A stretch of 64,000 nt of DNA from Trichomonas vaginalis G3 (GCF_026262505.1 NC_067204.1:3691797-3755796), one strand, 5' to 3'. Positions 1 to 10,960 are shown, counted from the first letter of the stretch. Notes: generated by a model not told the origin, from the sequence alone. Program-made: numbers and translations.

Positions 1-291
1 GCCAGGAATTGATTTTGGATGATATTGTTCATATAATTTTTTGAAAATTTCCCAATAAGATCTAAAATAACGATTATTGTAAAGTGCCGCATTTGATATG
101 GCAATTATTATATTTTCTACTGAAATTTTTTGTGCTTCAATTAAATGCAATTTAATTGAATTATAAATCTGAAGAATTTCATTTTGTTCTACAGTATTAA
201 GCTGATATATGGTTCGCCAAACATTTATATAATCTTTGTATAGTGGAATTAGTTTGCGAAATTCGGGTGAATCAATTTTGTTTTCTTCCAT
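1..291 (-). CDS. Trichomonad ankyrin-repeat protein, N-terminal part (runs off window)
   Basis: The frame opens at an ATG at 291 and stays open for 97 codons to the window edge. It reads MEENKIDSPEF at the start and has the pattern YINVWRTIYQLNT ... YNNRYFRSYWEIF. That pattern is typical of the N-terminal helical cap of the very large Trichomonas ankyrin (DUF3447-type) family; the ankyrin repeats themselves would lie beyond base 1. The molecular role is unknown, and these proteins are generally taken to be cytosolic protein-binding scaffolds. A near match to the initiator (CCACTA) lies upstream on the same strand. The family call rests on my memory of the conserved N-terminus, not on a search. 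Confidence 0.75.
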   Translation of the reverse strand, partial: MEENKIDSPEFRKLIPLYKDYINVWRTIYQLNTVEQNEILQIYNSIKLHLIEAQKISVENIIIAISNAALYNNRYFRSYWEIFKKLYEQYHPKSIPG

Positions 292-483
292 CAATTTGTC
301 ACTTTTTCAAGTAGTGGAAAAATTTAAAATGGCTGGATAATTTATAATTGTTATGATTGCATTAAAAAAGAAAAGGTTTAAATCAATTGGTTATTATGAC
401 TAATCTGAGAAAAAACAAAATTATTTTTTAAAACATTCTATTAAAATCTATCTAACATAAAAACTATAGCAAAAATATCGAGG

Positions 484-1251
484 TTATAAAACCTGATCAT
501 CCATAAACCTACCAAACATAGCGTCATCATCGATATCTTCTTCCTCCTCTTCCTCTTCTTCATGTTTATCATCATTCTTTGGTACGTCTTGATCATGGCT
601 CTTCTCAATTTCTTCTAAGATATTATCAACAATATTTTTCTCTGGAATTTCTTTGGGAGAGAGAATTGGTGATTCAAAGTCAGATTTAGCAGGCTCCATT
701 GATTTAACTGATATTGAGGATTTCTTTTTAGTAAGATTCGAGAGAATATCTCCTAAATCTTCTGGTAAAGGATTAAATAAGGCGCTTCGTGGAACAACTA
801 AGTAGTAAAACTCTAATGATTCCTGGAAAGAATATCCTTTCCATCTAATTGAGTCTATGAAACCAAGATCGAATAATCTTTCTTTAAATTTTGTTGGTAA
901 TTCTGCAATTTCTGTAAAAGATGAATCTTGTAAGGCTTTGATAAGTCGTCTCTTTTTTAAACATATTATTTTTTGAAGTTTTCGAAAATCTATAAACATA
1001 ATTTCAGGGAATAATACGATTCCTGCATTAAAAAGTGTATAACATTCATCCTTTGTATATGCTTCTGCAATTGATGTTACCAATGTTAATTCTTCTGCTA
1101 TATTAACTTGAACTCGATTTGTATAATGTTCTCTAAACAGTCTAAAATAGCCCTGCATAGCTTGTAAAGCCCTATTGGGTGTAACTTTTTTCACTGATCG
1201 ATGCAAAATTGATTTGGCCAAGTAGCCAGGTTTCAATTGTTGCTCAATCAT
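484..1251 (-). CDS. Hypothetical protein, possibly initiator-binding-domain (IBD)-like, acidic C-terminus
   Basis: I place the start at the ATG at 1251 (MIEQQLKPGYL), giving 255 residues; the frame runs further upstream but only from a GTG. A trichomonad initiator match (TCACAA on the minus strand, 1282-1287) lies about 30 bases before this ATG. Residues about 85-160 are basic and helical. The pattern FRKLQKIICLKKRRLIKALQ followed by an FxDLGFIDSIRWKGYSF segment loosely recalls the winged-helix IBD of trichomonad IBP39-like proteins. The C-terminus has a Glu/Asp run (EEEEEEEEDIDDDAMFGRF) such as is seen in transcription factors. The IBD assignment is weak; a plain hypothetical nuclear protein is equally acceptable. 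Confidence 0.55.
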   Translation of the reverse strand: MIEQQLKPGYLAKSILHRSVKKVTPNRALQAMQGYFRLFREHYTNRVQVNIAEELTLVTSIAEAYTKDECYTLFNAGIVLFPEIMFIDFRKLQKIICLKKRRLIKALQDSSFTEIAELPTKFKERLFDLGFIDSIRWKGYSFQESLEFYYLVVPRSALFNPLPEDLGDILSNLTKKKSSISVKSMEPAKSDFESPILSPKEIPEKNIVDNILEEIEKSHDQDVPKNDDKHEEEEEEEEDIDDDAMFGRFMDDQVL

Positions 1252-1400
1252 CAGAAAAATAATAATAAAAGGATTTATGCATTGTGACCTTTCAGAAAAA
1301 AAGTCTCCACTTACCACATTTTTGAAGGAAGTGGGGACCACCAGAAAAATTTAATTCTCAAAAATTTGGGGCCTCCGGCGGTGATGCGCCCTTCGCACTC

Positions 1401-1505
1401 TTGTCGCTCAAAGTTCCACATTCAAGTTATGAATGCGGAAAATTGTGCCATTCCAAGGGATATTGCCTCTGCAAGTCCCTTGGAATAACACTGAGAGAGC
1501 GACAA
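1401..1505. other. Three-way-junction inverted-repeat structure
   Basis: An outer 9-bp stem (1401-1409 with 1497-1505, TTGTCGCTC/GAGCGACAA) encloses two hairpins. The first is 1414-1423 with 1431-1440 (one mismatch, 7-base loop). The second is 1450-1460 with 1476-1486 (11 bp, perfect, 15-base loop). On the minus-strand RNA the single mismatch of hairpin one becomes a G-U pair, which favours that strand. The segment is GC-richer than its surroundings. It could be a structured RNA or the folded end of a small mobile element. Confidence 0.45.
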
Positions 1506-1652
1506 CTTGGACAGTCCTATATCCATCCACAGCAAAATAGTCAACAACAGCCTGATCAACCTGCTCCTTATGGATATTACCAGCCTCCTCCGCAGCAGGG
1601 AGCACTACCTGGTTATGCATATTATTATCAATATCCACGGCAGCCAGGATAA
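1506..1652 (+). pseudogene. Gln/Pro/Tyr-rich coding relic
   Basis: One frame reads HPQQNSQQQPDQPAPYGYYQ and then a PPPQQG...YYYQYPRQPG tail before a stop. This composition is common at trichomonad protein C-termini. No credible start exists: the open frame runs back into the inverted-repeat structure at 1401-1505. Base composition is richer in GC than the flanks. I read it as the displaced 3' end of a gene. It is not assignable to a family. Confidence 0.25.
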
Positions 1653-3114
1653 CAGCCCCCACAGTAATGTCTGAGAGTGCCTCATCAGACTCCTCAGAAT
1701 ATGCAATAAATTTTAATATGAAATGTCATAAAAGTGGGGCAATAAGTATTTTATTTGATATTGGTAATTTTTTGCACATTAATACCAAGTATTGTTTAAG
1801 GTTGATTATAAATAAAAGTCGATCGTTTTTTCCTATAAAAAATCTGCTTCCGAGAATTTCGGTTTTTTCCCCTCAAAATTTGGCAAATCTGGTAGACTTG
1901 GGTATACCCCCTTACATAAAATCTCACATTTCTGACACCTAAATGTCAAATGAGCTTAAGGCGCTGAATCAGTATCCCAAATGGTGCTAATTCATATGGT
2001 TATTCAAGAATCACCGGAGAAATTATTTCGATAATTTCACAAAAACTCAAGAACATCCTTTCAAATCAGCAATACACCTCTTGTTCCCGAAACAAATATT
2101 ATTCCGAACATCAGATCTTTATTTATGTTGGTAGTTGAAATTTCAAAATACAAAACCAGAGTTTTCGAACTGTTACTACAAAAATGACTTTTTCCATGAA
2201 AAAATGTCATTTCTGTCGTTGCTGCTCGAAAATGAAACTCTTGATTCTAATTTTATATTAAAAATACCAAAATCAAAAAATATCGAGTTAAGCATATTAT
2301 CAAGGATAATCTTTAATATTTCACAAAAGCTGTTAGAAACTTGTATAAAGGCCATCTGGATGTAAGTAAATCCTTAAGATGACAATTTCAAATTTGAGAT
2401 CTTTAGAGAATATTCTTGAAATCTTAAAGTCCCATATAAATTTTCAATCCTTTTATTTATCCTAGGATTACGGATAGCTTCCCATCTGAGGTATTACGAG
2501 CCGAGCAATTTGAATTTTGCCAATTTTGAAATATTTACAGGAGTAGTTGAATTAGAAATTTAGCAAATGCCGGCTCGTGATGATATATGAATTTAAATTT
2601 TAAATGTATTAATAAGTATGGAATTGGGATGTTATTAATTTGTTCCTTAATTTTCAAAAACCGTAAATAAAAGCGAGCCGCGAAATTGTGATATGTTAAT
2701 TTGAGAATATGAATGTTGTTTTCTGTTATACCTTTCATATTTTAAAAATATTTTCAGAGTAGATATTCCCATCATATGTTGGAAATTGAGTGAAACTCAA
2801 TTTCCGAGATATGATTGAGTACTTGATGGATTTTAAAATAATTTAATCACTTAAAATTATTTTGTGCATTACAAATTCATTAAAAATGGGATTCAAAAAA
2901 ATTGAATATGGCTCTCAATTTAATAATGGAAAAAATGTGCAAAAAAATCGTCTGAAGAAGTTTTACAATTCCTACTTGGTAATTTTTAAGACTAGAAATT
3001 GTTACACGTTAATTTATTGTTGTTATCGTCGTAATTCAAAATTGAACTGCAAACAATTTTAAAAATTATTCAAAATTGAATTGCAAACAATTTTAAAAGT
3101 TATTAGTATTTTTG
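1653..3114. other. Intergenic region with a long hairpin and a tandem duplication
   Basis: No convincing gene is seen in these 1.46 kb; the open frames are short and low in complexity. Two structures stand out. A 45-base hairpin occupies 2771-2815: a 7-bp and an 11-bp stem separated by a symmetric 3-base internal loop and capped by GAA. A 34-bp tandem duplication occupies about 3034-3103, just before the surface-protein gene. Confidence 0.6.
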
Positions 3115-6100
3115 ATGATGTTATTGCTTTTCTTGGCCAAATTTGCCCAACAAGCAATAAGATGTGATGAGATAACTAAACTTCTTGAATTTAATCAGCC
3201 AATATCCCTAACTTGTACCGGTTTAACAGATCAAGCATATCTTATTAAATTCTACGTAAATGGCCTTTATATAGATAACTATTATGGTTATACCGGCAAT
3301 GTAACGGGTCCAAACACTATAACAGTGACAGTTACGGATATAAAACCCTTTACGTTATTTCAAATTATAGAAGTTCCAAATTATGATTCTGATTTTATCA
3401 ATGTTAAATTTAATTCAAACCCTCAAATAACAGTATATTCCTTTGCAGGGTATTCTGGACAATGGAATCAATTTTCTTTTGGCAAACTATTTGCTTATGA
3501 TTATTATGAAAAAGGACGAGAATCTTATAGATTTGCACTTACTCAAAATACAAATGTAAATGAGGATATTTTTCAAGAAAATTCATTGCAAATCTCAAAT
3601 GAGTATTTACATAATGTTTTCATCCCAAGTTCTGTTCAAGAAGGAGATTATTACATAGTTGGACAGTTAATTTATATAGATGAAAAGGGAGTAACAAAAA
3701 AGTCATCATTGTCTTATTCTCCACTCACATCTATCGTGAAATCGAATAATAGCAACCAGTTTTCTGTAAAGAAACAAGACGAACAAAAAACATTCATTGA
3801 TTCAATTGGGAGATTAGAGATTAGTTATGAAGCTTATCCAACAGTTCCTTATGCTAAAATAATGTCTAAAATAGGCGGATATTCAGAAGATATATCTTTA
3901 TATGAAGATCAAATTGATATAACAAATATCTATTACGGTAGAGATACATTTTACATTTCAAACTCTTTATATGAAATTGAACACAGTATTACCTTTATTT
4001 TGGTTGATACGAGTAGTTCTCAAATTTTAAATCACACAGAAATCGAGATAGATATTCTTCCAAAAATTGCAATTAAAAGTCATACGATTGATCATCCAAA
4101 AGATACTAATGATAGATACCTTTTGCTTCCCGAAGAGTTCATTACTGGAACTATTACTTTGCAGAATCAAATTCCTAAAGAATTTATATCTGTATCGGAT
4201 GATAGAGATAAATTAATTGGCAATATTACTGAGATTCCTGGTGAAAGTAAAAAGTTTGCATTCAGTATTAAAGTAAATTTGGATGACTACTCATGGAATA
4301 TTTTGAGAATCTATTTCAATGTGGAATCAGATTCTGATTATTTCTCTTTGCATTTTTCATATTTGAAAATGGAGATCAATGTCAATCACTGCTTGCCAAA
4401 ATCAGGTACTATAGGAGGAAACATTAATATTATAATATCCAATGCTGATAATCTTCACTTGAAAATAGTTGGAAAAATTGGCCAATATGAATCTATGATT
4501 TCGTCATATATTGAAATTGACTCAAGAGAAAGTGACCATGATTTTTCAATAGATTTAGCAAATAAAATAACATACAATACTGAGGAAACATTGCCAACAC
4601 AAGCAACATTTGCCTTACTTTATAATGATGCCATTATAACTCATAAAACAATCGACTTTTTAATTTTGGAACCCCCTGAAATTGAATCAATTACATTATC
4701 AGGTACAACACAGGAATTTGCAACAAACTCTAGAATGACATTTATTATTAAGATAATAAAGGCAGATTTGATAGAAGATTCATCATTAAAATTTGAATTT
4801 GCTGAATCAGGAGTTTCTGATATGTCAAATCCAACAATTGTCAATACCTACAAACCAGTAAAAGTTTCCAACACTGAAAATGATTACATGTTTGTTTTAA
4901 TTGTTCCAAATAATGTTGCACCAGGTCAAAAGAATTTATTAGTTAAAATATTAGATACAATTGGACAAGAATCATCACTCTTCATAATTCCTGTAACAAT
5001 CACACAAGGAAGACAAATCACAGAAAGCTCAATTTCATGCCATAAGACACAAGATATGATGCCTGATAATAGTGAACAAATGTTCAAATGCAATATTGAT
5101 AACATTGAATCAAATCCTGTTTACTATAAAGCAAAAGTCGATACACATATTGATTCTGATTATGAACAATATGATCTCGATGTGCGCATGGAAGAAATTG
5201 GAAATGAAAACGAATTCAATGTTTATGTCACAATTCCTGTACAAAATGAGGAAAAAATGTCATTCTCATTTGCAATGATTTCTTCTAATGAAAACACTAT
5301 CATCAAATATTCAGATGTATCTGATATAAAGATTGTACCATCACCTAAAATTCGTCAAACTTCTTATGACACCTTCAATGTTGAAAAATATTCTAAAATG
5401 GAATTTCAATTCCGTCTAGACTATATTTGTGAATTCGAATCAATGAAAGCTCAATATAAAGATTCTGCAAGTAATAGCGAATTTCAGAATGTTATTTCAA
5501 AATCTGCATTAAGAGAGATCAATTATTATGGTTATTTATATAATGCGTTTTATGTGACTGCTAACATTTAACAAATGACTAAAATTCAATTCAAGTTTAC
5601 TGACAAATTTGACAGATATGTCATTATTGAATATGATTTGAATTTAAATGAATATATTAATTATTCTTGTCAAGATAATGGAAATATAGGATATCAAGGC
5701 GATATTATATACATTAGATGTACCGCAGAAAAAAGATTGGATAGCTATGCTGAACGCGAGTTTAATTTTGTAGATTGTTCGAATAACAACAATTATCAAC
5801 TAATTAATACTTCTTCAGAAAGTTCATTCGAATTTTATCTTACTACTCCCATAATCACTGAAGATGCCCCACTTAAAATTTATATTAAATGTGTCCATAA
5901 TCAAAATATCAATCAAATATCAGTAGTAAAGAATGAAATAAGTCCCCCTCTTGTAATTGATTTTGAAATGGTTGAAATAACGGAAGATTCTGCAACTGTT
6001 CGTGTGACAGCATCAAAAGATTTATCTAATAACTATGATTATACTGAATATGGAATTGGAACACAAGATACTGCACAATTCCATCAATTCTATGATACCG

Positions 6101-6136
6101 ATAGTTATCTAACTAAGGATTTTAATATAAATGAAC
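3115..6136 (+). pseudogene. Secreted or surface protein with Ig-like beta-sandwich repeats, interrupted by element 1
   Basis: This is a host gene. It starts at ATG 3115 (the codon before it is TTG) with a short hydrophobic signal sequence, LLLFLAKFA, then about 1000 residues of extracellular-type sequence. The sequence is rich in Asn, Ser, Thr, Ile and Tyr and has repeated beta-strand patterns (for example PEIESITLSG... and PLVIDFEMVEITED...) that suggest stacked Ig/fibronectin-like sandwiches. An in-frame TAA at 5569-5571 interrupts it, and the same frame resumes at once. The Polinton at 6137 then splits it inside codon sequence AAT GAA. Beyond the element the frame would run only about 20 more codons to a TAA. 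No membrane anchor is seen, so the original C-terminus may have been lost. The family is not recognised. Confidence 0.6.
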
Positions 6137-6350
6137 AGTAGTATATGTGGACGGGTTGTGTGACTTTTTTTGTAAACGTAAGAATTCATACAATATTGAA
6201 CGATTTTGTATCATTTTTTTTAACATATGAAGTAAAAAATGTATGATTCTTACGGTTTTTATTCTCACGTTTTTGAATAAATTAAGATTTAAAAAATTTT
6301 CAAAATTGTAAGACATTTACACTCAGCCCAAACATAATGAAATAAAATAA
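6137..6350 (+). repeat. Element 1 left terminal inverted repeat
   Basis: About 214 bp match the reverse complement of 26686-26899 with only a handful of differences by eye. The repeat starts AGTAGTATATGTGGAC and ends near the A-rich tract after CACTCAGCCCA. Confidence 0.9.
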
Positions 6351-6469
6351 AAAAAGAAGCTATATATAGATGATGTCAGATATTCCGCGATTAATTAAAC
6401 ATTATTTGAATTTATGAAATCAATAAAGTCATAATCAAAGACCTCATAAACGAGAAAAAGAAATTGAAA

Positions 6470-6838
6470 TTAATGATTATTTGAATTTATGATATCAATT
6501 ATTTGATTTATTCTTTCTTCAATCTCTTCTATTCTTTTTGTTAAATCATCTATTTTCATTAATGAGGTGATTCTTGATTGAGGAATAGATTTCAAACTAA
6601 CCACCCCCTTTATTTTTGAAATTTTGAATCCATCAACTTTAAACATTTTATTCAATTTACACGTTGTCAATTCTTCAAATAATTTTTTATTGTTAGCATA
6701 ATAGTCATTAAATTCTTCAACAGATGAAAAAATTTTTATTTCAGTAATTGGTTTAACAACGTTTATTTTTTGTTGAACATTTTCACTTTCATTTATTTCT
6801 TCCTCCTCTGTTTCATTTATTTTTAAAATCGGTTTCAT
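6470..6838 (-). CDS. Small coiled-coil protein of element 1
   Basis: 122 residues from an ATG in ATAAATG context at 6838. The N-terminus is Glu-rich (NETEEEEINESENVQQK). The last 30 residues (LMKIDDLTKRIEEIEERINQ) form a clear heptad coiled coil, which suggests an oligomeric protein. It is the outermost left gene, is transcribed toward the TIR and is divergent from the amphipathic-peptide gene at 6905. The TIR-proximal position may suit an early or regulatory gene. I do not recognise a family; trimeric or dimeric assembly is inferred only from heptads. Confidence 0.6.
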   Translation of the reverse strand: MKPILKINETEEEEINESENVQQKINVVKPITEIKIFSSVEEFNDYYANNKKLFEELTTCKLNKMFKVDGFKISKIKGVVSLKSIPQSRITSLMKIDDLTKRIEEIEERINQIIDIINSNNH

Positions 6839-6904
6839 TTATCATTAAATAAAAATTAGAATATAAGTGATGAAATATATTTTTTAATTAATATTAAATC
6901 AGAA

Positions 6905-7141
6905 ATGGCGGCAGGATTCTTTAAAAAATTATGGGATGGAATTAAGAAAGCTGCGGGTTGGGTTCATAAAAATATTATTAAACCCGTTGCAAACTTTTTG
7001 GCACCAGTAGCGAAAACGGCAGGAACTATCATAGGTGGAGTATTAGGTACTAAAGCAGGTAATCCGGCGATGGGAGCACAAGCAGGTAACGCAATTGGTG
7101 GAATTGCTGAAGGAATACTTAATAAAATAGGAGGTAGATAG
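6905..7141 (+). CDS. Short amphipathic, basic virion peptide candidate
   Basis: 78 residues. Residues 1-35 (GFFKKLWDGIKKAAGWVHKN...) make a strongly amphipathic basic helix. A Gly/Ala-rich hydrophobic stretch (TIIGGVLGTKAGNPAMGAQAG) follows, giving a sequence like a membrane-active peptide. It sits directly upstream of the capsid gene. Adenoviruses and Polinton relatives carry small basic or membrane-lytic virion peptides (protein VI, mu), and this gene may play that part; this is inference from composition and position. Element 2 has a matching peptide at 34120-34362. The start is preceded by a T-rich tract typical of this element. Confidence 0.65.
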   Translation: MAAGFFKKLWDGIKKAAGWVHKNIIKPVANFLAPVAKTAGTIIGGVLGTKAGNPAMGAQAGNAIGGIAEGILNKIGGR

Positions 7142-7159
7142 TGGAAAAATAAATATTAT

Positions 7160-7376
7160 TTTTATCTTAGTATCGGTTGAAGTCTTTGATAAACTTTTTC
7201 TCCTTTATTTAATATTTCTCTTATTGGGGCAGCTTTTGGTGTTATTGATTCAGCAACGTCACTAATTGCTTCTTTATTCTTAAATATCCAATTTGCTCCT
7301 TTTTCATTGTTTCCCAAACTTTACTCGCTCCTCTTTTTACTTTATCCCACAGTTTCTTAAATATACCTGCAGCCAT
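7160..7376 (-). pseudogene. Second amphipathic-peptide gene, inverted and broken
   Basis: From ATG 7376 the minus strand opens MAAGIFKKLWDKVKRGA, the same start as the peptide at 6905. It is therefore an inverted, diverged duplicate that lies tail to tail with it and head to head with the capsid gene. The reading frame is interrupted once. It indicates a past duplication of this virion gene. Confidence 0.55.
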
Positions 7377-7445
7377 AGTTGATTATTTCATTAAAATTAA
7401 AAATTCATTTTCATCTTTTAATTTTGATTTTTTATTTATTAATAA

Positions 7446-9085
7446 ATGACGACTAACTATTTGGTGCCAAACACTAAACCGATTAATGGAAATGTGTTTC
7501 ATTCATTCGAAAAGATAAATGAAATATTCGCAAAGAATGACGGTAGAAGATATTATAGAGAACTTGAAAGTTCATGCTATGACTCTGATGCTCCATATTT
7601 TGATGATAAACAAACTCATTTAAGAATTACAAATCCGGCTCATGATGTGAACCAATTAGGTGACACATATATTAAACGCAAAGTTAAAGCAACTCTAGTT
7701 TCAAATAAAGCTTTCACATGTGATGCCGCTTTTAAATGCATGCGTTTATTCGTTGGTTACAAATCATCAAATCAAAGCTTTAAACAATTAGAAGTAGAAA
7801 CCGAAAGAGGTGATGCCGGTTATCTTCAGATGGATTGCGCCCGTGAATCTTTCGCATTTGCAACATATAAACCAAAATCAGAAAGGAAAGTTAAAAAGTT
7901 TGTTCATTCGTTATATAATAATGTTCAAAAATATGATAACTCAGTATGTGGTAAATATATTGACCCTTCAGAAGTTTTCAAGAAGCAAATGAAGAAGTTG
8001 ATATCACTTTTGATATGATTATTCCGGTAAATGATTTGTTAGCATTTCAGGCGTTCGATGATTATCCTAAATCATTTGGTGAAATCATTCTTAAATATTA
8101 TGTTTTCAGGGATACTTTAGTATTTTGTCAGGTTGACCCGTTAAGAGTTGCTGATTTACAAAATTACGTTTATGAAAAGATAACTGATGAAAATTATGAA
8201 AAGATTATGAATCATGTTTATAAATATGATCGCAAATTCCAACAAATCGGACTTCCTGCCAAATTAATTACAAGCTTAGCCGCTACATCTGCTGACGCAA
8301 CAGTTGATAACGTTATTATTTCATGCACAAAGATGGAAGTTTTAGAGGATAAATGCATTACACCAGGATACGGTTTAATTGAAGAATCAGTTAAAGCAAT
8401 ACCACGTTTATTCAGTAAGGAAGATCCATTCATGATTCCAGCTCAACATATTGACGTTCGTTCACTAAATGGAGGTTGCATCACTCCTGAAGGTATCAGC
8501 TCAGATTTCTCATACGCTCTTCATAATGTTACAGATGTTGTGTTAACATTTCCGAAGAATGCAATGCAAAGAACAGTTTTAGAAAATCCAATGCTTCGAG
8601 GTCTTCAGGTCACTATAGATTCCAGAAACTTCCCCGATCAAGCGATGACCACAGTGGGCGACATATTCTTTACACGTATGCTTCAAGCTTCTGATTTAGA
8701 TGGAGTGAATGAATGCACGGAAGAATACGAGGACTCATTAACTAGACCACTGAATGATGATAATGGCATACCATTAGCTAGAACATGGAAAGACCAAACT
8801 TCATTCTTATGCACTATTCCAGTTCAACGTGATGGAGCGGGTATATTCTTTGATGGATTAGAAACTTTCAATTCACAAGTTACAGTACAAGTGAAAGCTT
8901 ATCCAATCATTCAGGGTGAAAATGACACTTACTGTTCAAAGGTGACAAATCCTCCTCAGGTTTGGTTTACTAGGACAACATATTGGACATGGACACCGGA
9001 CGAAGGTTTGAAATATCATCCAACAGGTACACCACCACAGTATAGAAGTTCATATGATGAAATATTGATGAATAGAAATGTTTAA
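7446..9085 (+). pseudogene. Major capsid protein (double jelly-roll), interrupted
   Basis: The span encodes about 545 residues of capsid-type sequence with roughly one break. The second half is all-beta with capsid-like segments such as HNVTDVVLTFPKNAMQ, LRGLQVTIDSRNFPDQAM and TVGDIFFTRMLQASDLDG. These are the layout of the second jelly roll in Polinton major capsid proteins. It starts at ATG 7446 in ATAAATG context, after a T-rich tract. It is followed 25 bp later by the packaging ATPase, the standard Polinton neighbourhood. In virions this protein would form the pseudo-hexameric capsomers. Its counterpart in element 2 is at 50574-52180 and is strongly diverged. Confidence 0.75.
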
Positions 9086-9109
9086 AATTATAAATTTATT
9101 TTTGATTAA

Positions 9110-9937
9110 ATGGATTTAAATTCATCCACCCCTTATGAAGAATTAGCAGGAGTATATAATACATACATAGATGATATGATTAATGAAGCATTGAGTGATA
9201 ATAGAAATGCTCTATCTAAGGAAAAATTAATGAAAATTCCATATTCTGAATGTTACTTAAATTCAATCACTGCAGCAATTGGTAAACAAAATAAAGGTAA
9301 AACATTAACGATATTAAAACAAATTATCATTATTGCTAACACTTCCCCCTATTCACATGTGTTAATTTATATCAACCGTTCAGGTTCACCTTCAGATGAT
9401 ACATTTGAATCTTTAAAGCATTTAATCAAAATTCCAATTATTTATTTATCACAAGAAGAAGCAGAAGATTATTTAAAAAACTTTTTAATGTATAAAGAAT
9501 TATATAATACAATCAAGAAGCAAGGATTAGAGGATAAAATTATTGATAAACAACGGGATGAATTATTTGAAACACTTTCTATTTCAAATTTTGATAGAGA
9601 ATTTTTGCATTCACTAATTTTTCTAGATGATGCCGTGAAATCAAAACTAATAACTAATGAGAAATCATATTTTAATCAGTTATTAACTCAATGTCGACAC
9701 ATTCAGTGTTCATTCTTTATGGCTGTTCAATATTTCAAAGCATTAAGCACAAACATTAAATCAAACCTGTCCACCCTTTTCATTTTCAGTGGTTTTAGTC
9801 GTCAACAGTTGAACGTTATGCTTTATCAAGTGAATTTACCAATGAGCATTAATGAACTTTACACACAATATCAACAATTAGGAGAACATGGAAAAATAAT
9901 AGTTGATTTAAATAAAGGAAGTGTTAAATTTGATTAA
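9110..9937 (+). CDS. FtsK/HerA-type genome-packaging ATPase (A32-like)
   Basis: 275 residues, uninterrupted. The Walker A motif GKQNKGKT is at residues 58-65 and Walker B LIFLDDA at 169-175. A later segment (HIQCSFFMAVQYFKAL, then FIFSGFS) fits the sensor/arginine-finger part of A32-like packaging motors. The enzyme would pump element DNA into the preformed capsid using ATP. Length and position just after the capsid gene are normal for Polintons. The start is at ATTAAATG. The equivalent gene in element 2 (45520-46390) lies on the opposite strand from its fibre and is broken. Confidence 0.85.
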   Translation: MDLNSSTPYEELAGVYNTYIDDMINEALSDNRNALSKEKLMKIPYSECYLNSITAAIGKQNKGKTLTILKQIIIIANTSPYSHVLIYINRSGSPSDDTFESLKHLIKIPIIYLSQEEAEDYLKNFLMYKELYNTIKKQGLEDKIIDKQRDELFETLSISNFDREFLHSLIFLDDAVKSKLITNEKSYFNQLLTQCRHIQCSFFMAVQYFKALSTNIKSNLSTLFIFSGFSRQQLNVMLYQVNLPMSINELYTQYQQLGEHGKIIVDLNKGSVKFD

Positions 9938-9977
9938 CTTTTTATAATTAATTTTTATTTTTTATTTATAATTAAAC

Positions 9978-10876
9978 ATGACAGAAATAGCAAATCTTCT
10001 ACAGGTTCCATTAAAACAAGGGACAAACAAAAAGGGTGTATATAATAGAACTATGAAAGTTCCAGACGGAATGAAAGAATTAGTCCACATTGTTGCCGGT
10101 CTTCAAAAGGATGTTAAACAAATGAGAAACGTTTTAACATTACCAGAAGCTCAAGCATATGCCAAACGTCATGGACCAAATTGGGAAGCACGCGAAGCAG
10201 ACATTACGGGTCCAAATGGAAAACCTGATGGTATAAATGAAGTTTTCGTTACTGATGGTCAAGGTAATATTAAAGTCATAAATGGTTATAAATTAACTAT
10301 GTCTGATTATCCTAAACGTAAAGCATATAATGAACGTTATCCTATACAATTTGATGAAAATGGAAAAGCTGTTAAACAATACATTGGAGAAGGTGAAAAT
10401 GGTCCAATTAATTCATACCGTCATAATCCATATTCTTATTTCAATGAAGAATTAAATGCTATTGAAGAGGGACCGGATGGATTACCACGATATTTAATCA
10501 GTTTGATGGTCAATATGCAAATATTAGACCTGAAATTCCAGCTAAGAAATTCTTTAAAGTTGCTTTATTCGATCCAGTGTTCAATGAACAGAAAGAAGCA
10601 ATGAAAGCAGAATTTAAACCAATTCAAGTGGCAAGAATTTCTTCATCTTCACTTTCAGAAGCGTTCAAGGAATTGATAAAGAAACCACTTTATTCTCAAC
10701 AAGGTTATAACTTTGATTTAATTAAAGAAAGTGATAGACGTAAATTAGAAAAATCAGATGGTTTTAAGAATGCATGTAATGAAATGATTAAAGATATTGT
10801 AAATGATAAAATAAGACTGGAAGAAACTCAAAGCAATATCAATAACATAATTGGTGCAGTTACAAAGAAAGTATAA
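9978..10876 (+). pseudogene. Conserved element protein of unknown role (virion block), interrupted
   Basis: About 290 codons of coding sequence with roughly one break. The first part is basic and turn-rich ([17 protein letters not shown], then an [20 protein letters not shown] segment). The second is helical and charged, ending in a coiled-coil-like stretch (CNEMIKDIVNDKIRLEE). It lies between the packaging ATPase and the PTYP protein, in the virion half of the element. The layout of a Pro/Gly-rich part plus helical tail is loosely like the 52248-53385 product of element 2. A scaffold or internal capsid protein is possible, but no family is recognised. Confidence 0.55.
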
Positions 10877-10960
10877 GCAAACAATGATGAACCTTGGGAT
10901 ATTACCGTAACAACTAAATAAAACTTTAAATATATTTTTCTTTTTTTTATTCAATTATAA

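Noticed and set aside
1408-1662. A gene on the minus strand opposite the Gln/Pro relic
   Set aside because: It is the antisense shadow of low-complexity sequence and overlaps the stem-loop structure.
6122-6316. A 64-residue gene inside the left TIR (and its copy in the right TIR)
   Set aside because: It is identical in both TIRs because the TIRs are repeats, has no start context like other element genes, and is very AT-rich.
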